NCBI RefSeq assembly: GCF_001678675.1
Contig: NZ_LZRN01000014.1
Location: 1 to 64,000 of the forward strand
DNA length: 64,000 bases
Reading direction: 5' to 3'
DNA from: Gelidibacter algens
GTDB taxonomy: Bacteria; Bacteroidota; Bacteroidia; Flavobacteriales; Flavobacteriaceae
Made by a program: the position numbers and the translations under genes. Below the pieces are notes generated by a model. The model saw nothing but the letters and a program-made list of their open reading frames with translations. It searched no databases and was not told the origin of the DNA. The stretch's first letter is position 1. Each line of letters opens with the position of its first letter. Shown piece by piece: positions 17,314 to 25,908 of this stretch.

Positions 17314-18474
17314 TTATGAATTGGAGTTTATAAAATTAATAACTGTAGCGGTGATGAATTCAATTTGATCTGCATCCAACTCTGTATGCATTGGCAAAGA
17401 AATCACTTCTTTTACCAACTGATTGGTCACCGGAAAATCTTCTTCTTTATATCTTGCGTCTTTATAGGCCTTTTGAAGGTGCAACGGAATTGGATAGTAC
17501 ACGCCACATGGAATCCCGTTTTCATTCAAATGCTTCACCAAGGCATCACGGTCTACCCCTTTCAACTTTAAGGTGTATTGGTGAAAGACATGACAATCAC
17601 AAGTGTCACAGATCCCTTTACAGGTATCGATACCACTCGGAATGGTTATATTTTTGTGATCTTTAAATGCCGCATTATAAGCTCTTGCAGCGTTGCGACG
17701 TGCTTGATTGTAAGTATCAAGATGTGGCAACTTGGCGTCCAAAACGGCGGCTTGGATAGAGTCCAAACGCGAATTCACGCCCACCACATCATGATGGTAA
17801 CGCTCATACATGCCATGATTCACGATGCCTCTCAAACGATGGGCAAGCGCATCATCATTCGTAAAAATAGCACCACCGTCACCATAGCACCCTAAGTTTT
17901 TGGATGGGAAAAAGGAGGTTGAAGCCACATGGCCAATTGTCCCTGCTTGTGCCTTTCTACCATCGCTAAAGGTATAAGTGGCACCAATGGCCTGCGCGTT
18001 ATCTTCTATCACATATAAATTATGCGCTTCGGCAATTTCCATAATGGCTTCCATATTGGCACAGTAACCAAACAAATGTACCGGAACAATCGCTTTCGTT
18101 TTTGGGGTGATTGCCTTTTTAATAGCCTCAACATCTATATTGAAACTGTTTGGATCTACATCAACCAAAACCGGTGTCAACTGCAATAACGCAATGACCT
18201 CAACGGTGGCAGCGAATGTAAAATCAGCCGTAATAACTTCATCACCTGGCTTTAAATCTAAGCCCATCATGGCAATCTGCAAAGCATCGGTGCCATTGGC
18301 ACAAGGGATGACATGTTTGACCCCGAGATAGGTTTCTAAATTTTTCTGAAATTGATGTACCTGAGGTCCATTAATATAGGCCGTAGTGTCAAGAACTTGG
18401 GCTATGGACGCATCAACGACGTCCTTAATTTTTTGATATTGACCCTTAAGATCAACCATTTGTATGTTTTTCAT
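17314..18474 (-). CDS. DegT/DnrJ/EryC1/StrS sugar aminotransferase with cysteine-rich loop
   Basis: 386 residues of a PLP-dependent sugar-nucleotide aminotransferase. Visible motifs are GTDALQIAMM (61-70), DNAQAIGA (158-165) and the PLP lysine Lys192 in SFFPSKNLGCYGDGG. An insertion before the C-terminal domain carries four cysteines at 285, 289, 292 and 294 (CKGICDTCDCH). It is not part of the catalytic core and could bind a metal. The enzyme would aminate a keto-sugar nucleotide for lipopolysaccharide or capsule. It is first in the operon with galE. The exact substrate cannot be predicted; WecE-like and FdtB-like enzymes share these motifs. Confidence 0.93.
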   Translation of the reverse strand: MKNIQMVDLKGQYQKIKDVVDASIAQVLDTTAYINGPQVHQFQKNLETYLGVKHVIPCANGTDALQIAMMGLDLKPGDEVITADFTFAATVEVIALLQLTPVLVDVDPNSFNIDVEAIKKAITPKTKAIVPVHLFGYCANMEAIMEIAEAHNLYVIEDNAQAIGATYTFSDGRKAQAGTIGHVASTSFFPSKNLGCYGDGGAIFTNDDALAHRLRGIVNHGMYERYHHDVVGVNSRLDSIQAAVLDAKLPHLDTYNQARRNAARAYNAAFKDHKNITIPSGIDTCKGICDTCDCHVFHQYTLKLKGVDRDALVKHLNENGIPCGVYYPIPLHLQKAYKDARYKEEDFPVTNQLVKEVISLPMHTELDADQIEFITATVINFINSNS

Positions 18475-18687
18475 CTAATTTTATGTAGGAATGAATAATT
18501 AAAACCCAATGGCTTTATGATGTAGCGAAATTACAAAATTGTGCTGCTTATACCAATCATTCCTAAAGGTTTAATTTTGTTTGTAGCACGATAATACATT
18601 GCCTACACTACTAACAGAATTAAAATTCAAGGGTGTTTTTTAACTAAAATAATAGAAAGAAATGTATTTTAGCGCAAATCATTTTCG

Positions 18688-19929
18688 TTGAAATTACTCT
18701 ACAATATAGCGCTCCATAGTGCCGAATTTTTTCTTAAAATTCTAGCTTTTTTTAATGACAAAATTAAGTTGGGAGTAGAAGGCCGCAGTACAGCTTTTAA
18801 AATTTTAGAAGGACACCTCTCTGCCAATGACCAAACCTTTTGGTTCCATTGCGCGTCCCTTGGCGAGTATGAGCAGGGACTGCCCATTTTTAAACAACTC
18901 AGAGAGGCACATCCGCATTATAAAATTGTGTTGACCTTCTTTTCGCCTTCAGGTTATGAAATAAGGAAAAACACTCCTGTTGCAGATGTGGTGGTATATC
19001 TTCCTATAGATACTCCAGCCCATGCGAAACGATTTGTAAAACTCGTCCATCCTGAACTCACCATTTTTGTAAAGTATGATATTTGGCCCAATTATCTGTC
19101 TGAATTGAAAAAGCGACACCTAAGAGCCATTCTTATTTCAGCTGTTTTTAGAAAGGATCAGCCCTACTTTAAATTTTATGGCGACATCATGCGTGAGGCT
19201 CTAGTTACATTTGAGCATATTTTTGTTCAGAATGAAAGCTCAAAGATTTTATTACAATCTCTTCATTTCGATAATGTCTCAGTTGCAGGAGATACACGCT
19301 ATGATCGCGTTTCGGATCAATTGCATCAGGATAATCATCTGCCATTTATTGAAAGTTTTAAAGATGGCAAACTATGCGTAGTTGTTGGAAGTTCGTGGCC
19401 TGAGGATGAGGGCATGTTTGTAGACTATATCAATTCGGTTTCATCAAAAGAGGTGAAATTCCTGATAGCGCCCCATACTATTAAGAAACAGCAAATAGCC
19501 GATTTTACTGGAAAACTTAAGAAAAAAACGATACTGTTTTCAGAAAATGAGGGTAAAAATCTTGCCGATTATCAGGTTTTTGTAGTAGATACAATTGGTA
19601 TTTTAAGTAAGATTTACAGTTATGCAGACATTGCTTATGTGGGTGGTGCTATGGGACAAACGGGACTTCATAATATTTTGGAACCTGCTGTTTTTGGCGT
19701 TCCCATTATTATCGGTAATAACTACAAGAAATTCCCAGAAGCCTTTCAAATGATAGCGAATGGGGGCGTTGTTTCTATTAGCAACAGTCTAGAACTTAAA
19801 CATACTCTTGATGCGTTGGTTGAAAATTCTAACAAAAGAAAAGCGCTTGGCGAATTAAACGAGGCTTTTATCAAAAAAAATAAAGGAGCAGTCGTACAAA
19901 TAATGGAGTATATCCGCACATACAAATAA
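18688..19929 (+). CDS. kdtA: 3-deoxy-D-manno-octulosonic acid transferase
   Basis: 413 residues, the size of KdtA/WaaA (glycosyltransferase family 30). It transfers Kdo from CMP-Kdo to lipid A at the cytoplasmic face of the inner membrane. An N-terminal hydrophobic segment (about 5-22) can anchor it. The conserved FHCASLGEYEQG (53-64) contains the catalytic Glu60. The C-terminal GGAMGQTGLHNILEPA motif binds CMP-Kdo. No ATG precedes this conserved N-terminus; TTG at 18688 is the best start and gives the family-typical MKLLYNIALH. It stands alone between divergent and independent neighbours. Confidence 0.94.
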   Translation: MKLLYNIALHSAEFFLKILAFFNDKIKLGVEGRSTAFKILEGHLSANDQTFWFHCASLGEYEQGLPIFKQLREAHPHYKIVLTFFSPSGYEIRKNTPVADVVVYLPIDTPAHAKRFVKLVHPELTIFVKYDIWPNYLSELKKRHLRAILISAVFRKDQPYFKFYGDIMREALVTFEHIFVQNESSKILLQSLHFDNVSVAGDTRYDRVSDQLHQDNHLPFIESFKDGKLCVVVGSSWPEDEGMFVDYINSVSSKEVKFLIAPHTIKKQQIADFTGKLKKKTILFSENEGKNLADYQVFVVDTIGILSKIYSYADIAYVGGAMGQTGLHNILEPAVFGVPIIIGNNYKKFPEAFQMIANGGVVSISNSLELKHTLDALVENSNKRKALGELNEAFIKKNKGAVVQIMEYIRTYK

Positions 19930-19969
19930 AACAAGAGCTTGATATCTTAAAAAAATGTTAATACTTTTG

Positions 19970-19999
19970 TTGGAGCGACACACAAGTTCCATAGATTTG
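19970..19999 (+). promoter_or_regulatory. Bacteroidota-type promoter of the small lipoprotein gene
   Basis: TTG at 19970-19972, a 19-base spacer, then TAGATTTG at 19992-19999, a perfect match to TAnnTTTG. The ATG lies 29 bases downstream, leaving a leader of about 20-25 bases. This is the clearest promoter in the window. Confidence 0.75.
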
Positions 20000-20028
20000 C
20001 ACAGTTAATTAACACTAAAATAATCACG

Positions 20029-20280
20029 ATGAAAAAATTATTATTAAGTACGGTATTGGTTGTAGCACTTGGCCTAACTTTTACTTCATGTAGAGATACA
20101 GAAAAGAAAGCAGATGACATGGGTGACACTATTGAAACTACTGCTGATGATGTTGCTGACAAAACTGAAGGTGCCTTAGAAAAAGCTGGTAAAGCTATTG
20201 ATAATGCCGCCAATGAAGTCAAAGAAGCAGGCAAGGCTATTGATAGTGCTGCAACGGAAGTTGTTGGTGACGACAACTAA
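20029..20280 (+). CDS. Small lipoprotein with charged helical repeat
   Basis: 83 residues. A signal peptide ends with the lipobox FTSC, so Cys21 would be lipidated (signal peptidase II cleavage). The mature part is acidic/alanine-rich and probably helical, with a repeated pattern: EKAGKAIDNAANE and KEAGKAIDSAATE (about 55-77). The pattern recalls entericidin-like and other small stress lipoproteins, but no family can be named. Its own strong promoter and terminator show a separately expressed single gene. Abundance or stress regulation is possible but not shown. Confidence 0.85.
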   Translation: MKKLLLSTVLVVALGLTFTSCRDTEKKADDMGDTIETTADDVADKTEGALEKAGKAIDNAANEVKEAGKAIDSAATEVVGDDN

Positions 20281-20306
20281 TCTAACACTTAGTTACAACA
20301 TATTTT

Positions 20307-20336
20307 AAAGACCTGACACCTGTTGGGTCTTTTTTT
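20307..20336 (+). terminator. Intrinsic terminator after the small lipoprotein gene
   Basis: AAAGACC (20307-20313) pairs with GGTCTTT (20326-20332), followed by an unbroken T-run. Confidence 0.8.
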
Positions 20337-20351
20337 GCAGTATCAATAAAA

Positions 20352-20382
20352 CAAAAAAGCCGAAACTTTCGTTTCGGCTTTT
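20352..20382 (-). terminator. Intrinsic terminator of tRNA-Leu
   Basis: Perfect 12-bp stem (20355-20366 with 20371-20382) and a four-base loop. On the minus strand it is followed by a T-run, directly after the tRNA 3' end. Confidence 0.85.
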
Positions 20383-20388
20383 CTTCTG

Positions 20389-20472
20389 TACTCAAGGCGG
20401 GACTTGAACCCGCACGCCCTAATGGGCACAGGATTTTAAGTCCGGCGTGTCTACCAATTCCACCACTTGAGC
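20389..20472 (-). tRNA. tRNA-Leu (anticodon TAA)
   Basis: 84-nt class II tRNA. The acceptor stem GCTCAAG pairs with CTTGAGT (one G-U pair) and the discriminator base is A. The D-arm contains GGTAGACAC. The anticodon loop CTTAAAA gives TAA, reading UUA. The long variable arm and the GGTTCAAGTCC T-arm are canonical. CCA is not encoded. Confidence 0.96.
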
Positions 20473-20548
20473 AGGTGCACAAAGTATTCATTATTTAAAA
20501 ACAACGTTCCGCAGCAACGGAATCCATACTTTTACTTTCTTTTATACT

Positions 20549-20592
20549 GAGCGAAAAACGGTCCCGAAGCGTCGGGAGAACCCGTGACCTCT
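20549..20592 (-). pseudogene. Degenerate copy of the 3' part of tRNA-Gly
   Basis: Positions 20549-20561 repeat the plus-strand sequence GAGCGAAAAACGG of the intact tRNA-Gly 3' end. Positions 20579-20592 repeat AACCCGnGACCTC of its T-arm/variable region with one mismatch. Between them the T-loop is replaced by 17 bases containing CCCGA-AGCG-TCGGG, a small hairpin. It lacks the rest of a tRNA and cannot be functional. It lies just downstream of the intact gene (minus strand). Confidence 0.55.
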
Positions 20593-20633
20593 TCCTATTG
20601 AAGCGGTCGCCTGAAACATTTTTTGCTCTGTTG

Positions 20634-20706
20634 AGCGAAAAACGGGATTCGAACCCGCGACCTCCACCTTGGCAAGGTGGCGCTCTACCAGCTGAGCTAT
20701 TTTCGC
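20634..20706 (-). tRNA. tRNA-Gly (anticodon GCC)
   Basis: 73-nt tRNA. The acceptor stem GCGAAAA pairs with TTTTCGC and the discriminator is T. The D-loop TAGCTCAGCTGGTAGAGC, the anticodon loop TTGCCAA (GCC) and the T-arm GGGTTCGAATCCC are canonical. CCA is not encoded. Confidence 0.97.
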
Positions 20707-20818
20707 ATTAGTGCAATTATTTTAAGAACGTTGCTCCAATACCTATCGGTATTGCGAGGGCAAATTTAATATATTTCTTAGAATTGCAAAGCCTTTTTGA
20801 GTAAAAAAAACAAAAATT

Positions 20819-23431
20819 TTATGCCCGTTTCTTTTTCAACAACATACGCTTAATTTCATTCAATTTCATCAGTGCTTCCACTGGCGTTAAGACGTCAATA
20901 TCTAGGTTGATAATTTCTTCCCTAATCTGCTCCAATAAAGGATCATCTAAATTAAAAAAGCTTAGTTGCATGTCATTTTCAAGAGTCCGCACCTTATCCG
21001 TCAGTTCTTCACTACTATGAGATTTTTCCAGCTGCTTTAAAATTTTATTCGCACGAAGAATGACCTGTTGCGGCATTCCCGCCATTTTAGCCACGTGAAT
21101 TCCAAAGCTGTGCTCACTACCTCCTTCAACCAACTTTCGCAAGAAAAGCACATTATTTTTCAATTCCTTTACAGACACATTGAAGTTTTTAATGCGCGCA
21201 AAGGTTTCGGTCATTTCATTCAACTCATGGTAATGTGTGGCGAATAACGTTTTGGCTTTGCTGGGGTGTTCGTGTAAATATTCACTAATAGCCCATGCTA
21301 TCGAAATCCCGTCATAAGTACTAGTGCCACGGCCAATCTCATCCAACAACACCAAACTGCGGTCAGAGATGTTGTTCAAAATGGAAGCGGTTTCATTCAT
21401 CTCAACCATAAAGGTAGACTCGCCCATCGAAATATTATCGCTGGCACCCACTCTGGTAAAGATTTTATCGGTAAGCCCTATTTTAGCCGACTCAGCAGGC
21501 ACAAAACTTCCCATTTGAGCCAAGAGTACAATGAGCGCCGTTTGTCGCAAAATAGCCGATTTACCCGACATATTAGGTCCGGTAATCATGATGATTTGTT
21601 GCTGATCTCTATCTAAATAAACATCATTGGCAATGTAAGGCTCGCCGTGTGGCAATTGTTTTTCAATAACCGGATGTCTTCCGTTTTTGATATCAAGCGC
21701 ATAAGAATCGTTGATTTCTGGACGTGTGTATTTATTTTCATAAGCCAATTGCGCAAAACCACACAAACAATCCAACTGCGCAATTAACGCTGAATTTTTC
21801 TGAACAGGTTTAATGAATTGGCCAAGCCAAGTCACCAATTCTGAAAACAGTTGTTGTTCGATGGCCAGAATACGCTCCTCCGCTCCAAGAATTTTCGTCT
21901 CGTATTCTTTTAATTCTTCAGTAATATAGCGCTCTGCATTTACCAATGTCTGCTTTCTGATCCAATCTTCAGGAACTTTATTTTTATGCGCGTGCCGCAC
22001 TTCAATATAATAGCCAAACACATTGTTGGCCGCAATTTTAAGAGATGTGATGCCCGTGCGCTTAGCTTCGCGCTCTAGCATGGCATCCAAATAATCCTTT
22101 CCTGATGTAGACAAGGCCCTCAGCTCTTTCAGTTCAGAAGAAAAATCAGACGAAATGGTGTTTCCTTTTAAAATATTGGCGGGCGCTTCTTCATTTAAAG
22201 TTGCTTTGATGCGTTGGCGAAGCTCCTCACAAAGCTCCAAACTATCACCAATTAGCTGCAAGGCTTTATTACCCGTATTTTGAGTGAGTGTTTTAATGGG
22301 CACAATGGCTTCCAACGCATTTTTTAACTGTACCACTTCTCTCGGACATATTTTGACGGTTGCTACTTTAGAAATCAGCCGTTCAATATCCCCAATATGC
22401 TTGATCTGATTTTGGATCTTTTTCAAAACGATGGCGTCATCCAAAAAATATTGAACCACTTCATGCCGTTGATTAATTTTCTCGATATCAATGAGCGGTA
22501 ATGCCATCCATCGTTTCAATAACCTTCCTCCCATTGGAGAAATCGTTCGGTCAATCACATCAATCAAGGTTACGGCATTTTGATTGTAGGACTGATAGAG
22601 TTCAAGATTCTTTATGGTGAAACGATCCATCCACACATGATCATTTTTGGTGATGCGTTGAATAGATGTGATGTGTTGTAATTTATGATGTTGTGTTTCG
22701 CTCAAATAATGCAACACCGCACCTGAAGCGACAATACCTTCAAACAAATCGTCAATTCCAAAACCCTTTAAAGATTTGGTCTGAAAATGTTTGAGCAAGG
22801 TATCATTGGCATAATCATCCTGAAAAACCCAATCTTCCATGTAAAACGTATGGAAATCGGTCCCAAATGTGTTTTTAAACTCGTTGCGTTTCGGCTTTGA
22901 AACCAAAATTTCACTTGGTCTAAAATTCTGGAGTAATTTATCGATGTATTCTGAATTGCCTTGGGATATCAGAAACTCTCCTGTGGAAACATCTAAAAAA
23001 GAAATACCAATTGTATCCTTACCAAAAAAGACGGCTGCCAAGAAGTTATTGGATTTGGAATGTAAAATATCATCATTTAATGCCACTCCAGGAGTTACCA
23101 GTTCGGTTACCCCGCGCTTGACGATGGTTTTTGTCTGTTTCGGATCTTCTAGTTGGTCACAAATAGCAACGCGGCAACCTGCTTTGACCAACTTTGGGAG
23201 ATAGTTATTTAGAGAGTGGTGCGGGAATCCGGCAAGTTCAGTTTCACTGTCACTTCCGGCGCCGCGCTTGGTTAAAATAATATCTAAAATCCTGGAGGCT
23301 TTCACTGCATCTTCACCAAAGGTTTCGTAAAAATCGCCCACCCTAAAAAGCAACAAGGCATCAGGATACTTTGCTTTGATGGCATTGTATTGGGTCATTA
23401 ACGGAGTTTCCTTTTTTACTTTCTTAGCCAA
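20819..23431 (-). CDS. mutS: DNA mismatch repair protein MutS
   Basis: 870 residues, full length. MutS binds mismatches and, with MutL, starts repair. The mismatch-contacting FYE is at 34-36 in GDFYETFGE. The connector, lever and clamp domains follow (about 120-570). The ATPase has Walker A GPNMSGKS at 618-625, then [10 protein letters not shown], Walker B with [10 protein letters not shown], and the ATHYHEL His switch. The start is TTG at 23431, which gives the usual MAKK N-terminus; no ATG is available there. It lies alone on the minus strand between tRNA-Gly and a repeat-rich gap. Confidence 0.98.
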   Translation of the reverse strand: MAKKVKKETPLMTQYNAIKAKYPDALLLFRVGDFYETFGEDAVKASRILDIILTKRGAGSDSETELAGFPHHSLNNYLPKLVKAGCRVAICDQLEDPKQTKTIVKRGVTELVTPGVALNDDILHSKSNNFLAAVFFGKDTIGISFLDVSTGEFLISQGNSEYIDKLLQNFRPSEILVSKPKRNEFKNTFGTDFHTFYMEDWVFQDDYANDTLLKHFQTKSLKGFGIDDLFEGIVASGAVLHYLSETQHHKLQHITSIQRITKNDHVWMDRFTIKNLELYQSYNQNAVTLIDVIDRTISPMGGRLLKRWMALPLIDIEKINQRHEVVQYFLDDAIVLKKIQNQIKHIGDIERLISKVATVKICPREVVQLKNALEAIVPIKTLTQNTGNKALQLIGDSLELCEELRQRIKATLNEEAPANILKGNTISSDFSSELKELRALSTSGKDYLDAMLEREAKRTGITSLKIAANNVFGYYIEVRHAHKNKVPEDWIRKQTLVNAERYITEELKEYETKILGAEERILAIEQQLFSELVTWLGQFIKPVQKNSALIAQLDCLCGFAQLAYENKYTRPEINDSYALDIKNGRHPVIEKQLPHGEPYIANDVYLDRDQQQIIMITGPNMSGKSAILRQTALIVLLAQMGSFVPAESAKIGLTDKIFTRVGASDNISMGESTFMVEMNETASILNNISDRSLVLLDEIGRGTSTYDGISIAWAISEYLHEHPSKAKTLFATHYHELNEMTETFARIKNFNVSVKELKNNVLFLRKLVEGGSEHSFGIHVAKMAGMPQQVILRANKILKQLEKSHSSEELTDKVRTLENDMQLSFFNLDDPLLEQIREEIINLDIDVLTPVEALMKLNEIKRMLLKKKRA

Positions 23432-23451
23432 TGGATTTGTATTTTAAATGG

Positions 23452-23459
23452 TATTTTTG
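23452..23459 (+). promoter_or_regulatory. Candidate -7 element reading toward the broken methyltransferase gene
   Basis: TATTTTTG is a perfect TAnnTTTG on the plus strand, 20 bases outside the mutS start and 430 bases upstream of the methyltransferase pseudogene. No -33 TTG at the right spacing was found. It could be the old promoter of that gene, now separated from it by the two repeats. Confidence 0.3.
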
Positions 23460-23523
23460 CCCCGAATAATCAGGATGGCTAAGGTACTTATTATTTGAGG
23501 CTTTGGAAAATGGAGTGGAGAGA

Positions 23524-23828
23524 AGTTATTTACAATTTTAACACTGAAAAATTGCCGTGAATGCACGAATATTTTTTATTTGGCTTTCGCTTTATAAAGA
23601 CTTTTTTCGGTTTATTGATGTCTATTGAGGATTGACTTTAGATAAATCCTTACATAGTTATACGTGAATTAGTGGGGCAAAGTTATTTACGATTTTAAAA
23701 TTACCACGAATACACGAATATTTTCTATTTGGCATTCGCTTTTATACAGACTCTTTTAGGTTTATTGATGTCTATTAAAGATTGAGTTTAGATAATATTT
23801 TACATAGTTATTCGTGAATTAGTGGCGA
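23524..23828. repeat. Two tandem MITE-like repeat units
   Basis: Two diverged copies of one unit, 23524-23680 and 23681-23828, with a period of about 157 bp. Each has an inner segment bounded by imperfect inverted ends. In copy 2, CCACGAATACACGAAT (23704-23719) and ATTCGTGAATTAGTGG (23810-23825) pair at 14 of 16 positions. In copy 1 the ends are 23555-23570 and 23660-23675. No coding capacity is visible. It resembles a non-autonomous miniature element or an extragenic repeat family. Confidence 0.7.
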
Positions 23829-23889
23829 AAATAGAAAACATCTCTCTCCAAAGCGATTAAAATTAGGGAGTGACAAACACATAACTAAA

Positions 23890-24428
23890 ATGCGAAAATT
23901 AAAAAATAGCGAGCTCGATCGATTGAGTGTTGAAGAATTTAAAGAGAACTAAAAAAACGCCTTTAATTATTGTGTTGGACAATATCAGAAGCTTAAATAA
24001 TATTGGCTCTGTATTCAGGACCAGTGATGCGTTTTTGGTTGAAAAAAATTTATCTGTGTGGTATAACTGCAACCCCGCCCCATAAAGACATTCACAAAAC
24101 GGCTTTGGGAAGTACGGAAACGGTGGACTGGGAATATGCCGAAAACACCATGGAGGTGATTGAGAAATTAAAAGAACAAAACGTCATTGTGGCCGCTATT
24201 GAACAAGCCGAAAACGCGACCATGCTTAACGATTTCAAACCTCAACCCAATCAAAAATACGCGTTGGTATTTGGCAATGAAGTGAAAGGTGTGGCTCAAA
24301 ATGTAGTGAGTGCGAGTGATGTGATTTTGGAAATTCCGCAATTTGGAACCAAGCATTCCCTGAATATTTCAGTGAGTTGCGGGGTGGTGGTTTGGGACTT
24401 GTTTTCGAAGCTTGGAGCTCGAGGTTAG
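23890..24428 (+). pseudogene. Frameshifted SpoU/TrmH-family RNA 2'-O-methyltransferase
   Basis: The protein can be followed through three reading frames. Frame A (ATG 23890 to TAA 23950) gives MRKLKNSELDRLSVEEFKE. Frame B (about 23948-24050) gives KKTPLIIVLDNIRSLNNIGS then VFRTSDAFLVEK, the SpoU motif 1 region. Frame C (about 24045-24428) gives IYLCGITATPPHKDIHKTAL and the motif 2/3 segments ALVFGNEVKGV and EIPQFGTKHSLNISVSCGVV. The change from A to B is a net +1 near GAGAACT. The change from B to C is a seven-A run where six would keep frame. The complete gene would encode about 178 residues, normal for this TrmH-like group. Either it is a recent pseudogene or both sites are sequencing errors. 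Confidence 0.85.
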
Positions 24429-24608
24429 AAGCATGAAGTACAGTTGGCTCGCAGAGTCGCTGAGACGCAGAGAGTATTTGAATATATAAGTGATTTTCTG
24501 AGAAGGCATATTTCTTTTTCGGTAGACAATAGAAAAAGTCGTGTGTTTGGATGCCCTAAATATGAAATAATCCAATTGGATCAAACTTCACGCTTCGTGC
24601 TTCGTCCT
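24410..24608. repeat. Repeat-like intergenic segment with GAAGC and GCTTC tracts
   Basis: The tail of the pseudogene and the gap after it contain GAAGCTTGGAGC and GTTAGAAGCATGAAG. Further on are CGCAGAGTCGCTGAGACGCAG and then TTCACGCTTCGTGCTTCGTC with CTTCAAGCTTCC running to the end of the minus-strand gene. The same short words recur near 49.35-49.59 kb. Confidence 0.4.
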
Positions 24609-25760
24609 TCAAGCTTCCCTTCCTTCACAAATCTCCCCCAAAATCCACAAATAATCTTCTCTATTTTCCACAAAATCATGATTTGAAATATCAATGATCT
24701 TTACATTGAGTTCCGTCTGATTTTTTAGAAACTCCAAATAGCCCGCATTGATTTTTTCCAGGTAATCGTTTTGGATATTCTGTTCATAATCACGCCCGCG
24801 CTTTTTGATATTGGTTTGCAACCGCTCCGTATTTTGATACAAATACACATACAAATCTGGTTTGGCAATGTCTTTATACATCAGATAAAAAAGCTTTCTG
24901 TACAGTCGAAACTCATCTTCCGGAAGGGTTATTTTAGAAAATATAAGCGACTTGTAAATATCATAATCGCTCACCATAAAATCTTTAAACAAATCCAATT
25001 GCGATAAGTCATCACTAATTTGCTGGTACCGATCAGCCAAAAATGACATTTCCAAAGTAAAGGCGTAACGCTGTGGCTCTTCATAAAATTTTGGCAAAAA
25101 CGGATTGTCTGCAAAACGCTCCAAAATCAATTTGGCATTAAAATCAGAGGAAATCTGATGAGCCAGACTTGTTTTTCCGGCGCCAATATTTCCTTCTATC
25201 GCAATATAATTATAGCCACCAAAATTATACTGTTTCATGGGGTTTTTCAACCAAATATTGATGGGCTCAATGGCACTGTCATCTTCACAAACTTCTAAAA
25301 GTTGTGACACCGATGTTCCAAACGTGGGATGCATCATTTTTGGTGCAATATCATGTAAAGGTTGTAATACAAACTTACGCTTGTGCAGTTGTGGATGTGG
25401 CGTGGTGATCAATGGCGAGGCCATTACACTGTCATCATAAAAAAGCACATCCAGATCAATGGTTCTGGATTCGAAACCAGTATTGGAATGACGAGTTCGC
25501 CCAAGTTCCGTTTCAATATCCAGTAGCTTCTGCATCACATCATCAGCAGAACAATAAGTCTCAATAAAAATACAGCTGTTTAAAAAATCATCTGGAGCTG
25601 TGGACTCATCAAAGCCCAAAGCGGGCGTATTATAAACCCTTGAGATGCTATTGATTTTTCCAATTTTTTTAAAAATGAGATCAATAGCGTCTTGCAGATG
25701 TTTCAATCTGTCGCCTTTATTACTGCCAAGCGCGATGTAAACTTTATGAGGGTGGTCCAT
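24609..25760 (-). CDS. folK: Bifunctional HPPK (FolK) - deoxynucleoside kinase fusion
   Basis: 383 residues from the ATG at 25760; a GTG at 25793 would add 11. Residues 5-155 are 6-hydroxymethyl-7,8-dihydropterin pyrophosphokinase: VYIALGSNKGDR at the start and SRTIDLDVLFYDD with the Mg-binding Asp102 and Asp104. HPPK makes the pterin pyrophosphate precursor of folate. Residues 180-383 are a deoxynucleoside kinase: P-loop GNIGAGKT (190-197), ERFADNPFL, and the RGRDYEQNI lid region. Both domains look complete. The fusion links folate synthesis to deoxynucleoside salvage and, to my knowledge, is recurrent in Bacteroidota. Short repeats lie directly after its stop. Confidence 0.93.
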   Translation of the reverse strand: MDHPHKVYIALGSNKGDRLKHLQDAIDLIFKKIGKINSISRVYNTPALGFDESTAPDDFLNSCIFIETYCSADDVMQKLLDIETELGRTRHSNTGFESRTIDLDVLFYDDSVMASPLITTPHPQLHKRKFVLQPLHDIAPKMMHPTFGTSVSQLLEVCEDDSAIEPINIWLKNPMKQYNFGGYNYIAIEGNIGAGKTSLAHQISSDFNAKLILERFADNPFLPKFYEEPQRYAFTLEMSFLADRYQQISDDLSQLDLFKDFMVSDYDIYKSLIFSKITLPEDEFRLYRKLFYLMYKDIAKPDLYVYLYQNTERLQTNIKKRGRDYEQNIQNDYLEKINAGYLEFLKNQTELNVKIIDISNHDFVENREDYLWILGEICEGREA

Positions 25761-25908
25761 AATCAACGCCAAAAATAAAGAAAACAAAATCACAATGTCA
25801 TATAATTTCTTTGAAAAAATTATTTTAAAAGTTGATTGAAGAGCACCAATTTAAAAAGAATTTATAATTAATTTTACCCAAGTTTAACCTACGGACCTAT
25901 TTATACTT

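Noticed and set aside
17391-17895. Plus-strand frames of 91 and 105 codons inside the aminotransferase gene
   Set aside because: They are shadows of the minus-strand aminotransferase. The His/Cys-rich composition comes from reading its codons in reverse.
20282-20491. 69-codon open frame on the minus strand
   Set aside because: It lies across tRNA-Leu and its terminator, so it is a chance frame.
25794-25908. preQ1 riboswitch before the queuosine-precursor transporter
   Set aside because: The leader shows no C-rich loop/A-rich tail pattern or stable stem.
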